A stretch of DNA of 23,039 bases. Source: an uncultured Aquincola sp. Its GTDB lineage: Bacteria; Pseudomonadota; Gammaproteobacteria; Burkholderiales; Burkholderiaceae. Below, piece after piece: positions 1 to 7,820 of this stretch. The notes beneath the pieces were generated by a model. The model was given only the letters and a program-made list of their open reading frames with translations, did not search any database and had not been told where the DNA came from. The stretch spans positions 1-23,039 of the forward strand of contig CAKZXL010000749.1 in NCBI GenBank assembly GCA_937883885.1, read 5' to 3'. How positions within the stretch are numbered: position 1 is the first letter of the stretch; every line of letters begins with the position of its first letter. A program made the position numbers and the translations under genes.

Positions 1-830
1 GGGCCGGCACTGTGGCCGACGATGGTGGCACCGGCCTTGACGATGCTCACCGCATAACCTTCGCCGCGGTTGCGGATGGCCAGGTACGGCAGGAAGAACT
101 GGTCGATCAGCCGGTCGGTGGTGGCAGTGTCGCCGGCGGCCAGCGCGTTGTAGAAGTCCATCGCCGTGCGCGGGATGAAGTTGAAGACGGCCGACGAATA
201 CACCGGCACGCCCAGCGCGGCATAGGCCGCGGCATACACCTCGGCGGTGGGCAGGCCGCCCAGGTAGGCCACGCGGTCGCCCAGCGCGCGGCGCACGCCC
301 ACCATCTTCTCGATGTCGCCCACGCCGTCCTTGTAGCCGATCATGTTCGGGCAGGCGTCCACCAGGCGCTGCAGCGTCTCGGGCGCATAACGGGCCGCGC
401 CGCGGTTGTAGATGATCACACCGATCTTCACGCTGTCGCACACCGCCTTGGCATGCTGGAACAGGCCCTCCTGCGTGGCTTCGGTCAGGTAGTGCGGCAG
501 CAGCAGGATGCCCTGCGCGCCGGCACGCTCGGCCTCTTGCGCATAACGCACCGCCAGCGTGGTGCCGCCGCCGGCACCGGCGACGATGGGCACCTGGCCG
601 CGGCAGGTCTCGCTGGCCACCTTGATGACCTGGCTGAACTCCACCGGCTCCAGCGAGAAGAACTCACCCGTGCCGCCGGCCGCGAACAGCACCGTGGCGC
701 CATAAGGCATCAACCATTCCAGCCGCTGGGCATAACCCCGCGGGTCGAACTTCAGGTCGGCGCCGAAGTCGGTCAGCGGAAAGGACAGCAGACCCGACGA
801 CATGGCTTGCTTGAGTTCCTGGGGGCTCAT
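1..830 (-). CDS. kdgD: 5-dehydro-4-deoxyglucarate dehydratase, 3' end outside window
   Basis: Cytoplasmic enzyme of the DapA/N-acetylneuraminate-lyase superfamily. It decarboxylates and dehydrates 5-dehydro-4-deoxy-D-glucarate to 2,5-dioxopentanoate in galactarate/glucarate breakdown. I translated the minus strand from ATG 830. It has an SD-like GGAG about 5 bases upstream and gives 276 residues before the window edge; the family is usually a little over 300, so only the C-terminus is missing. Visible signatures are GGTGEFF near residues 52-58, the catalytic Tyr in IIYNRG (Y141) and the Schiff-base Lys in GYKDG (K167). These match KdgD better than DapA. It is divergent from the Bug-garD pair, with 175 bases between them, and garD makes its substrate, which supports the assignment strongly. 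The reading frame shows no defects. Confidence 0.93.
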   Translation of the reverse strand, partial: MSPQELKQAMSSGLLSFPLTDFGADLKFDPRGYAQRLEWLMPYGATVLFAAGGTGEFFSLEPVEFSQVIKVASETCRGQVPIVAGAGGGTTLAVRYAQEAERAGAQGILLLPHYLTEATQEGLFQHAKAVCDSVKIGVIIYNRGAARYAPETLQRLVDACPNMIGYKDGVGDIEKMVGVRRALGDRVAYLGGLPTAEVYAAAYAALGVPVYSSAVFNFIPRTAMDFYNALAAGDTATTDRLIDQFFLPYLAIRNRGEGYAVSIVKAGATIVGHSAG

Positions 831-856
831 GGGTTCTCCGGTGCACAACGAGTTTT

Positions 857-878
857 GTTGTCGGTCATCGTACAACAT
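857..878. promoter_or_regulatory. candidate operator (left copy), GTTGTC...GTACAAC
   Basis: The segment begins GTTGTC and ends TCGTACAACAT (868-878). The latter 11 bases recur inverted as ATGTTGTACGA at 975-985 in the same divergent intergenic region. GTnGTACnAC-like palindromes are typical of GntR/FadR-type repressors that control sugar-acid genes. No such regulator is encoded in the window, so the identity of the binder is inference. Confidence 0.5.
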
Positions 879-896
879 AAGCCGCCGAAAGCTCAA
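867..896 (-). promoter_or_regulatory. candidate promoter of the kdgD-type gene
   Basis: Read on the minus strand, TTGAGC (891-896) and TACGAT (867-872) are separated by 18 bases. Each matches four of six sigma-70 consensus positions. The -10 box lies inside the left operator-like sequence (857-878), as expected for repression. Prediction from sequence only. Confidence 0.4.
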
Positions 897-947
897 GGGC
901 CAAGGCCATCCGTATTACTGCTTACGCACGAAACAGGGCCATCCCGC

Positions 948-976
948 TTGACGCGCCTCGGGTCGGCGCGCAACAT
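948..976 (+). promoter_or_regulatory. weak candidate promoter of the Bug-garD operon
   Basis: TTGACG (948-953) is a good -35 box. The hexamer 17 bases downstream, CAACAT (971-976), matches the -10 consensus at only three positions. It abuts the right operator copy, so repressor binding would cover the start region. Confidence 0.3.
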
Positions 977-989
977 GTTGTACGACAAC
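975..989. promoter_or_regulatory. candidate operator (right copy), GTTGT-ACG-ACAAC
   Basis: GTTGTACGACAAC at 977-989 is a perfect 5-bp inverted repeat around a 3-bp spacer. With the two preceding bases it contains the inverted copy of the left site. It lies 20-30 bases before the Bug start codon. The two copies bracket the divergent promoters, which fits one regulator controlling both transcription units. Confidence 0.55.
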
Positions 990-1005
990 TGACCAGTTCG
1001 GAGAC

Positions 1006-1989
1006 ATGATGGCTGTTCTTTCCCTCTCCCGCACCGCCTGCCTGGCGATCCTGGCCGCTGCCGTGGCCCTGCCCGCCCTGGCCCAGGACGACTGGCCGGC
1101 CAAGCCCATCCGGCTGGTGGTGCCGTTTGCGGCCGGCGGCACGTCCGACGTGCTCGCACGTGCGCTGGGCGCGCAACTGCAGACCTCGCTCAAGCAGACG
1201 GTCATCATCGACAACAAGGCCGGGGCCGGCGGCGTGATCGGCGCCGACAGCGTGGCCAAGTCGCCGGCCGACGGCTACACCCTGCTGCTGGGCACCATCG
1301 CCACCCACGCCATCAACCCGGCGCTGCTGCCCAAGATCCCCTACAACGCGGCCAAGGACTTTGCGCCGGTGATGCTGCTGGGCAGCATCAGCAACGTGCT
1401 GCTGGTGGGCCCCGACCAGCCCTTCAAGAACGTGAAGGACGTGGTGGCCGCAGCCAAGGCCAAGCCGGGATCGCTGCAGTTCGCCTCGGCCGGCCAGGGC
1501 ACCTCGCAGCACCTGTCGGGCGAAACCTTCAAGCTGCTGGCCGGCGTGGAAATCACCCACGTGCCCTACAAGGGCAGCGCCCCCGCCATCCAGGACGTGA
1601 TGGGCGGCCAGGTGCCGATGAGCTTCGAGACCGCGCTGGTGGCGCTGCCGCAGATCAAGGCCGGCAAGGTCAAGGCGCTGGCCGTGACCAGCGCCAAACG
1701 CAGCGCCGTGCTGCCCGAAGTGCCCACGATGCAGGAGGCCGGCATCGCCGGCTTCGACGTGGCCAGCTGGCAGGCGCTGTATGCGCCGGCGGGCACGCCG
1801 CCGGCCATCGTCAACAAGCTCAATGCCGAGCTGGCCAAGATCATTGCCCAGCCCGAGATGAAGGCCCGCATGGACGGCCTGGGCCTGGAATACTCGCCCA
1901 ACACCGCCGAGCAGTTCGCTGCCTTCCAGCGCACCGAGCAGGCCAAGTGGGCCAAGATCGTCAAGGACGGCAACGTCAAGGTTGACTAG
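1006..1989 (+). CDS. Bug/TctC-family periplasmic binding protein (probable aldarate uptake)
   Basis: Extracytoplasmic solute-binding protein of the tripartite tricarboxylate transporter (TTT/Bug) family. A Sec signal peptide with hydrophobic core [14 protein letters not shown] is probably cleaved after residue 26. The mature protein starts [15 protein letters not shown], followed by [11 protein letters not shown], the usual Bug N-terminus and ligand loop. Length (327) is normal for the family. Two ATGs lie in tandem at 1006 and 1009; the GGAG at 1000-1003 is better spaced for 1009, so the true start may be one codon later. No TctA/TctB membrane subunits are in the window. Its position directly before garD, and divergent from kdgD, suggests that it binds galactarate, glucarate or a related acid; the ligand is inference. 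Confidence 0.92.
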   Translation: MMAVLSLSRTACLAILAAAVALPALAQDDWPAKPIRLVVPFAAGGTSDVLARALGAQLQTSLKQTVIIDNKAGAGGVIGADSVAKSPADGYTLLLGTIATHAINPALLPKIPYNAAKDFAPVMLLGSISNVLLVGPDQPFKNVKDVVAAAKAKPGSLQFASAGQGTSQHLSGETFKLLAGVEITHVPYKGSAPAIQDVMGGQVPMSFETALVALPQIKAGKVKALAVTSAKRSAVLPEVPTMQEAGIAGFDVASWQALYAPAGTPPAIVNKLNAELAKIIAQPEMKARMDGLGLEYSPNTAEQFAAFQRTEQAKWAKIVKDGNVKVD

Positions 1990-1996
1990 ACAAGTG
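1982..1996 (+). repeat. 15-bp sequence repeated inverted at 15060-15074 (copy 1)
   Basis: TTGACTAGACAAGTG spans the stop codon of the Bug gene and the possible start codons of garD. Its exact reverse complement lies downstream of the first DUF4148 gene. The core is almost palindromic (CTTG-TCTAGT-CAAG). It could be a regulator site or coincidence. Confidence 0.35.
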
Positions 1997-3589
1997 ACAC
2001 CCGAAACATCATCGGCGGCGCGGCCGCCGCTGCTTATCTCGATGCACCCGCGCGACAACGTCGCCATCGTGGCCAACGACGGCGGCCTTCCGCCGGGCAC
2101 GGTGCTGCCCTCGGGTCTGGTGCTGCGCGACCAGGTGCCGCAAGGCCACAAGGTGGCGCTGGTGGATCTGGCCGAAGGCGACGCGGTGCGCCGCTACGAC
2201 GTGGCCATCGGCTATGCCGCCCAGCCCATCGAGGCCGGCCGCTGGGTGCACGAGCGCCTGCTGCGCATGCCCGACGCCCGCTCGCTGGACGACCTGCCGA
2301 TGGCCACCGTGCAGCCCGAGCCGCAGCCGCCGCTGGAAGGCTTTACCTTCCAGGGCTATCGCAACCCCGATGGCTCGGTGGGCACGCGCAACATCCTGGC
2401 CATCACGCAGACGGTGCAGTGCGTGGCCGGCGTCACCGACTTCGCGGTGCAGCGCATCAAGGCCGAGCTGCTGCCGCGCTACCCGAACGTGGACGACGTG
2501 GTGGCGCTGGAACACGGCTATGGCTGCGGCGTGGCCATCGACGCACCCGATGCGGTCATTCCCATCCGCACGCTGCGCAACATCAGCCTCAACCCCAACT
2601 TCGGTGGCGAGGTGATGGTGGTGAGCCTGGGCTGCGAGAAGCTGCAGCCCGAGCGGCTGCTGCCGCCCGGCAGCATCGCGCTGGTGGACGAGCGCAACGT
2701 GGCCGACATCGGCACCACGGCCGAGCCGCGGCTGGACGTGACCTGCCTGCAGGACGAGGCGCACGTCGGCTTCATGTCGATGATCGATGCGGTGATGCGC
2801 CAGGCCGAGCTGCACCTGGAACGCCTGAACCGCCGCCGCCGCGAGACCGTGCCCGCCAGCGAGCTGGTGGTGGGCGTGCAGTGCGGCGGCAGCGATGCCT
2901 TCTCGGGCGTCACCGCCAACCCGGCGGTGGGTTACTGCACCGACCTGCTGGTGCGCGCCGGTGCCACGGTGATGTTCTCGGAAGTGACCGAGGTGCGCGA
3001 CGGCATCGCCCAGCTCACCGCCCGCGCCACCACGCCCGAGGTGGCCGAGGCCATGGTGCGCGAGATGGCCTGGTACGACGCCTACCTGGCCCGCGGCCGG
3101 GTGGACCGCAGCGCCAACACCACGCCGGGCAACAAGAAGGGCGGCCTGTCCAACATCGTCGAAAAGGCGATGGGCTCCATCGTCAAGAGCGGCAGCGCGC
3201 CGATCTCGGGCGTGGTGTCACCGGGCGACAAGGCCACCAGCCGCGGCCTGCTGTACGCCGCCACACCGGCCAGCGACTTCATCTGCGGCACGCTGCAGAT
3301 GGCCGCCGGCATGAATCTGCATGTGTTCACCACCGGCCGCGGCACACCCTACGGCCTGGCCCAGGTGCCGGTGATCAAGGTGGCCACCCGCAGCGACCTG
3401 GCGCGGCGCTGGCACGACCTGATGGACGTGGACGCCGGCCGCATCGCCACCGGCGACAAAACCATCGAGGAGGTGGGCTGGGAGCTGTTCCACCTGATGC
3501 TGGACGTGGCCAGCGGCCGCAAGACCTGGGCCGAGCACTGGAAGCTGCACAACGCGCTGGTGCTGTTCAACCCGGCGCCGGTGACCTGA
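1994..3589 (+). CDS. garD: galactarate dehydratase
   Basis: UxaA/GarD-family iron-dependent dehydratase. It converts meso-galactarate to 5-dehydro-4-deoxy-D-glucarate, the substrate of the divergent kdgD product. The 531 residues are close to E. coli GarD (about 523). An N-terminal SAF-like part contains [13 protein letters not shown]. The catalytic part has GTRNILAIT near residue 130, [10 protein letters not shown] (C178), [11 protein letters not shown] (C214) and [12 protein letters not shown] (C297), all characteristic GarD blocks. Three starts are possible: TTG 1982, which overlaps the Bug stop codon, GTG 1994 and ATG 2042. I chose GTG because TTG leaves no room after the AAGG at 1978-1981, and ATG cuts close to the conserved core. 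It is translationally close-coupled to the Bug gene. Function is very likely; the start is uncertain. Confidence 0.93.
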   Translation: MTPETSSAARPPLLISMHPRDNVAIVANDGGLPPGTVLPSGLVLRDQVPQGHKVALVDLAEGDAVRRYDVAIGYAAQPIEAGRWVHERLLRMPDARSLDDLPMATVQPEPQPPLEGFTFQGYRNPDGSVGTRNILAITQTVQCVAGVTDFAVQRIKAELLPRYPNVDDVVALEHGYGCGVAIDAPDAVIPIRTLRNISLNPNFGGEVMVVSLGCEKLQPERLLPPGSIALVDERNVADIGTTAEPRLDVTCLQDEAHVGFMSMIDAVMRQAELHLERLNRRRRETVPASELVVGVQCGGSDAFSGVTANPAVGYCTDLLVRAGATVMFSEVTEVRDGIAQLTARATTPEVAEAMVREMAWYDAYLARGRVDRSANTTPGNKKGGLSNIVEKAMGSIVKSGSAPISGVVSPGDKATSRGLLYAATPASDFICGTLQMAAGMNLHVFTTGRGTPYGLAQVPVIKVATRSDLARRWHDLMDVDAGRIATGDKTIEEVGWELFHLMLDVASGRKTWAEHWKLHNALVLFNPAPVT

Positions 3590-3616
3590 GCGGCCTGCCC
3601 GGCGCCGGCCGCCGGG

Positions 3617-4925
3617 TCAGGCGACGCGGAACACCGCCACCGCCTGCACCAGCTGCTGGGCCTGGGTGCGCAGGCTCTCGGAGGCGGCGGCGCTTTCTTC
3701 CACCAGCGCGGCGTTCTGCTGCGTGGCCTGGTCCATCTGCGTCACCGCCTGGCCTACCTGGTTCACGCCGGCCGACTGCTCGTTGCTGGCCGAGCTGATC
3801 TCGGCCACGATGTCCGTCACCCGCTGGATGGCGGTCACCACGTCTTGCATGGTCTGGCCGGCTTCGCCCACCAGCGCGCTGCCCTGCTCCACCCGCTCCA
3901 CGCTGGTGGCGATCAAGCCCTTGATCTGCCGCGCCGCTTCGGCGCTGCGCTGGGCCAGGCTGCGCACTTCACCCGCCACCACCGCAAAGCCGCGGCCCTG
4001 CTCGCCGGCACGGGCGGCTTCCACGGCCGCATTCAGCGCCAGGATGTTGGTCTGGAACGCGATGCCGTCGATGGTGCCGATGATGTCGGCGATCTGCTGC
4101 GACGAGTCGTCGATGCTGCGCATGGTGTCGACCACGCGCCCCACCACGCTGCCGCCCTGCTGCGCCACCTGCGAAGCCCGCAAGGCCAGCTGGTTGGCCT
4201 GCTGGGCGTTGTCGGCGTTCTGCCGCACGGTGCTGGACAGCTCGTCCATCGAAGCCGCGGTCTGCTGCAGCGCGCTGGCCTGCTGCTCGGTGCGGGCGCT
4301 GAGGTCGCTGTTGCCCGCCGCGATCTGCGCACTGGCGGTGGCCACGCCATCGGCGCCGTGGCGCACGCCGGTGGCAATGCCGCGCAGGTTGGCCTGCATG
4401 GCGCCCAGCGCCGCCAGCAGGCGTCCCAGCTCGTCCTTGCCGCCATCGGGCATGGGCCGGCTCAGGTCGCCTTCGGCCATGCGGCCGGCTTCTTCCACCG
4501 CCTGAGAGGCCTTGCGCGACAAGGCGCCCGACACCGCCCAGGCCACGCCCAGACCCAGCAGCACCATCAAGGCCAGGCCCGACAGCGAGGCCACCCGCGC
4601 GGTGGCATAGGCCGAAGCGCTGGCCTCGGCACTGGCCTTGCTGCCATCGGCGTTGAGTTGCACCAGGCTTTCCAGGGCCTTGAGCACCTCTTCGTACGAA
4701 GCCGAACCGGCGGCGTTCATCGTCGCCGGAGATCAACGCCTGATAGGCCTTGGCCTGCTGGTCGATGCGCGCCGACAGCTCACCGATCTGGCGCACGTAG
4801 TCTTCGACGGCTTTCGGGTCTTCAGCCCCCAGCACCATGCGCAGGCGCGCCACGCGGTAGGCCATCGCATCGCTGCGCACGTCGCCCAGGGCCTGGATGC
4901 TGGGCAGCCAGTTCGTGTACTTCTT
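3617..4925 (-). pseudogene. methyl-accepting chemotaxis protein, 5'-truncated and frameshifted
   Basis: Remains of a transmembrane chemoreceptor. The 3' part (4720-3617 reading leftward) encodes a TM helix (VASLSGLALMVLLGLGV), a HAMP region and a full cytoplasmic signalling domain with tip IIGTIDGIAFQTNILALN, ending AVAVFRVA. The 5' part lies in another frame (about 4925-4725) and encodes NWLPSIQALGDVRSDAMAYR and later YQALISGDDE, typical of 4HB_MCP sensor domains. At about 4715-4725 the frames switch. The stretch usually found between LISxDDE and the following helix is also missing, so a small deletion with frameshift is likely. No first TM helix or plausible start exists upstream, because the second Bug gene begins there. 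A product from ATG 4720 would keep one TM helix plus the signalling domain, so residual function cannot be excluded. A sequencing error would not explain the missing 5' end. Confidence 0.8.
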
Positions 4926-4991
4926 TCCAGCGGCGCTACGGCGGGCGGTGACCGGACTTGAATGTGTAACGCCAGGCTCGGTCGCGCCGCC

Positions 4992-6014
4992 TCAGTCCGG
5001 CTTGATGCGCGCCCGCGCGATCACCGGCTGCCAGCGCCGCTGCTCTTCGGCGATGAAGCGTGCGAACTCCTGCGGGCTGCTGCCCACGGCAATGGCCGAG
5101 TCGTTGGACAGCCGCTCCAGCGCGGCAGGCTCCTTCACCGCACGGGCGGCGGCCGCGGCCAGCTTGTCCGCATACGCGGGCTGCAGGTTGGCCGGGGCCA
5201 TCAGGCCGTACCACTGCGTCATCTCGAAGCCGGGAAAGCCCTGCTCGGCCACCGTGGGCACATCGGGCAGCTGCGGGATGCGCTGCGTGGTGCCGGTGGC
5301 AATGCAGCGCAGCTTGCCCGTCTTGATGAACTGCAGGATGGCCGGGGCGCCCACCGCCGCCGCGTCCAGCCGGCCGGCGATCAGGTCGGTGAGCTGCGGG
5401 CCGGTGCCGCGGTAGGGCACGTGCAGCACGAAGGTGCCGGTGGCCGCCTTCAGGTACTCGAAGGCCAGGTGCCCGGCGCTGCCGTTGCCGGCCGAGCCGT
5501 AGTTCAGCCGCCCCGGCTTGCTGCGCGCCAGCGCCACGAAGTCCTGCAGGTTCTTCACCGGCAGGTCGGGGTGCACCACGTACAGGCTGGGCACCTTGGC
5601 CAGCAGCGAGATGGGGCGGAAGTCGCGCACCGGGTCGTAGGGCAGCTTGGCAAAGATGTAGGGGTTGACCGCCAGCGTGCCGATGTGGCCCAGCACCAGC
5701 GTGTGCTGGTCGTCGGCCCGCGCCACTTCGGCCATGGCCACGTTGCCGGCGCCACCGGGCTTGTTGTCCACGTACACCGACTGGCCCAGGCTCTTGCTCA
5801 GCTCGGCCGCGGTGGCACGGGCCACGATCTCGGAGCTGCCGCCGGGCGCGAACGGCACCACCAGCCGCACCGCATGGCTGGGCCAGGCCGCCTGCGCACG
5901 CACCGCTGCAGGCAGGCAGAAGGACGCGCCGGTGCCGGCAGCCAGCTGTAACCATTGGCGGCGCCGCAGGCCGGCCGCGAACGGGGGAAGGATCAAGGGG
6001 CGGGGGATGCTCAT
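4992..6014 (-). CDS. Bug/TctC-family periplasmic binding protein, orphan
   Basis: Second TTT-family solute-binding protein, 340 residues from ATG 6014. The N-terminus carries RRRQWLQLAAG at residues 17-27, a twin-arginine-like motif followed by a short hydrophobic stretch and a possible cleavage site at VRAQA (38-42). This suggests Tat export, where the first Bug protein has an ordinary Sec peptide. The mature part begins AWPSHAVRLVVPFAPGGSSEIVAR, the diagnostic Bug start. It has no membrane subunits or catabolic genes beside it, which is usual for the many orphan Bug genes of Burkholderiales, so the ligand is unknown. No clear SD precedes ATG 6014. The frame stays open upstream, but those residues (LQAATLWP) do not look like a signal peptide. 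Divergent from the TPS transporter gene, with a 116-base gap in which I see no clear promoter. Confidence 0.9.
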   Translation of the reverse strand: MSIPRPLILPPFAAGLRRRQWLQLAAGTGASFCLPAAVRAQAAWPSHAVRLVVPFAPGGSSEIVARATAAELSKSLGQSVYVDNKPGGAGNVAMAEVARADDQHTLVLGHIGTLAVNPYIFAKLPYDPVRDFRPISLLAKVPSLYVVHPDLPVKNLQDFVALARSKPGRLNYGSAGNGSAGHLAFEYLKAATGTFVLHVPYRGTGPQLTDLIAGRLDAAAVGAPAILQFIKTGKLRCIATGTTQRIPQLPDVPTVAEQGFPGFEMTQWYGLMAPANLQPAYADKLAAAAARAVKEPAALERLSNDSAIAVGSSPQEFARFIAEEQRRWQPVIARARIKPD

Positions 6015-6130
6015 GGGCCAGAGGGTAGCGGCTTGCAGTACCGCCACGCCCAGGCACTTGTCGGGATGCCCGCGGCCACGGGGCAGGCGTATCCTCGGCC
6101 GCCCCGCTTGCACGGGCACGAAAGGACGGC

Positions 6131-7789
6131 ATGAACGCTTCTTCGGACCGCCGGTGGCGGTGGCAGTGCATCCCGCTGATCGGCTGCCTGGCGGCCACGG
6201 CACCGGCCTGGCCCCAGGCCACGCCGCTGGTGGCGCCCGACGCACCGGCCGAAGCACCCGCCAGCCGCCCCGAAGGCCCGCGCCTGCGCGTGACCGGCTT
6301 CCAGGTGCAGGGCAACACCTTGCTGCCGGCCGAGCAGGTGCAGGCCGCGCTGGCGCCCCATGCCGGCCAGCGCACTGCGGAAGAACTGCAACGCGCCGCC
6401 GCCACGCTGCAGGCCTTGTATGCCCAGGCCGGTTATGGCGGCGTGGTGGCCTTCGTGGCGCCGCAGTCGGCCGCTGATGGCGTCGTCACCATCACCGTGG
6501 TGGAAGGCCGGCTGGCGCAGGTGGCGGTGAGCGGCCAGCGCCAGTTCAGCGAAGCCAACGTGCGGGCCAGCCTGCCCGCGCTGGCCGAGGGCCAGACACC
6601 GCGGCTGAACCAGCTGGACGCCCAGGTGAGCATGGCCAACGAGAACCCGGCCAAGCAGCTGCAGGTGTTGCTGCAGCCCGGCGCCGGCCCCGGCCAGACC
6701 GATGCCCGCGTGACCGTGGCCGAGCAGCCGGTGCAGCGCTGGACGGCCACGCTGGACAACCGCGGCAACCACCGCACCGGCCAGCTGCGCGCCAGCCTGG
6801 GCTGGCAGCACGCCAACCTGAGCGACCGCGACGACGCGCTCACGCTCAATGCCCAGACCGCGCCCGACAAGCCCAGTGCGGTGAAGGTGCTCAGCGGCAG
6901 CTACCGGCTGCCGCTGTATGCGCAGCGCAGCTTCTTCGATGCCTACGCCGCCTGGTCCGACGTGGACGGCGGCACCACCAGCACCCTGGCCGGTGCGCTG
7001 AGTTTTGCCGGCCGTGGCCGCCTGGCCGGCGTGCGCGGCACGCTGCTGCTGCCCCGCTGGGGCGAAGCCGACCAGCGGCTGGCCCTGGCGCTGGACTACC
7101 GCGCCTACCTCAACAGCTGCGAGATCGCCGGCCTGCCGCCGGGCGCCTGCGGCCCGGCGGGCGAAAGCGTGTCGGTGCAACCGCTGTCGCTGGAGTACTC
7201 GGTGCAGCGGCCGGGGGCGGTGGCCCTGGGCCTGGCCATCGGCCTGCACCACAACCTGCAGCTGGGCGGCGGCCATGCACGCAGCAGCCAGTTCGAGGCG
7301 GTGCGCGCCGGCGCCGAGCCGCACTTCACCGCACTGCGCGGCACGGTGTTCGTCGGCGGTCAGCCGCTGGAAGGCTGGGACCTGCAGCTGCGCGCGGCCG
7401 GCCAGTTCACCGACGATGCGATGGTGCCGGGCGAGCAGTTCGGCATCGGCGGCGTGGCCTCGGTGCGCGGCTACCGCGAACGTGAGCTGGCCGGCGACCG
7501 CGGCCTGCAGGCCACGCTGGAGCTGGCAGGCCCCGAGCTGCTGCGCAGCGGTGGCAGCGCCACGCTGCGTGCGCTGGGCTTCTTCGACGCCGGCTGGGTG
7601 GCCAACCGCGCCGGCCTGCCCTGCGAAGGCAACCGCGACGAATGCAGCCTGCGCGCGGCCGGCCTGGGCCTGCGTGGCAGCGTGGGCCGCTGGCAGGCGC
7701 AGCTGTACCTGGCGCAGGCCTTCAAGGCCGCCCCGCAGACCGACCGCCACGACTGGCGCGCCCACGTGGCCGTGAGCACCAGTTTCTGA
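6131..7789 (+). CDS. two-partner secretion outer-membrane transporter (FhaC/ShlB/HecB family)
   Basis: TpsB-type Omp85-superfamily transporter that moves one TpsA exoprotein across the outer membrane. 552 residues. Signal peptide to about residue 30 (TAPAWPQA). First POTRA about 51-125 (RLRVTGFQVQGNTLLPAEQV), second about 127-199. The 16-strand barrel region runs to the C-terminus, with VRGYRERE at 445-452, the conserved loop-6 motif, then ALGFFDAGW, and a terminal aromatic residue (TSF) as in outer-membrane barrels. ATG 6131 follows AAAGGA with good spacing. Two close cysteine pairs, C330/C340 and C498/C505, lie in segments that look like surface loops and may form disulfides. The gene ends 31 bases before the exoprotein gene, so the two form a TPS operon and this is almost certainly its dedicated transporter. 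Confidence 0.95.
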   Translation: MNASSDRRWRWQCIPLIGCLAATAPAWPQATPLVAPDAPAEAPASRPEGPRLRVTGFQVQGNTLLPAEQVQAALAPHAGQRTAEELQRAAATLQALYAQAGYGGVVAFVAPQSAADGVVTITVVEGRLAQVAVSGQRQFSEANVRASLPALAEGQTPRLNQLDAQVSMANENPAKQLQVLLQPGAGPGQTDARVTVAEQPVQRWTATLDNRGNHRTGQLRASLGWQHANLSDRDDALTLNAQTAPDKPSAVKVLSGSYRLPLYAQRSFFDAYAAWSDVDGGTTSTLAGALSFAGRGRLAGVRGTLLLPRWGEADQRLALALDYRAYLNSCEIAGLPPGACGPAGESVSVQPLSLEYSVQRPGAVALGLAIGLHHNLQLGGGHARSSQFEAVRAGAEPHFTALRGTVFVGGQPLEGWDLQLRAAGQFTDDAMVPGEQFGIGGVASVRGYRERELAGDRGLQATLELAGPELLRSGGSATLRALGFFDAGWVANRAGLPCEGNRDECSLRAAGLGLRGSVGRWQAQLYLAQAFKAAPQTDRHDWRAHVAVSTSF

Positions 7790-7808
7790 GCGCCCCCGCA
7801 TGCACGAC

Positions 7809-7815
7809 GAGGTGA
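7809..7815 (+). promoter_or_regulatory. ribosome binding site deciding the TpsA start
   Basis: GAGGTGA at 7809-7815 is a long anti-SD match and sits 5 bases before ATG 7821. An in-frame ATG at 7800 lies upstream of it and has no SD, so 7821 is the preferred start. Confidence 0.65.
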
Positions 7816-7820
7816 CGACG

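Noticed and set aside
3590..3616. GC-rich inverted repeat CCCGGC...GCCGGG between garD and the chemoreceptor remnant
   Set aside because: 6-bp stem with no T-run on either strand; such repeats arise easily in this GC-rich DNA.
2419..3798. Plus-strand 459-codon frame inside garD
   Set aside because: Arg/Ala/Gly-rich shadow frame; garD is unambiguous in the other frame.
4936..6405. Minus-strand frame overlapping the second Bug gene and the TPS transporter gene
   Set aside because: Low-complexity Ala/Arg/Gly translation overlapping two well-supported genes; a frame shadow.
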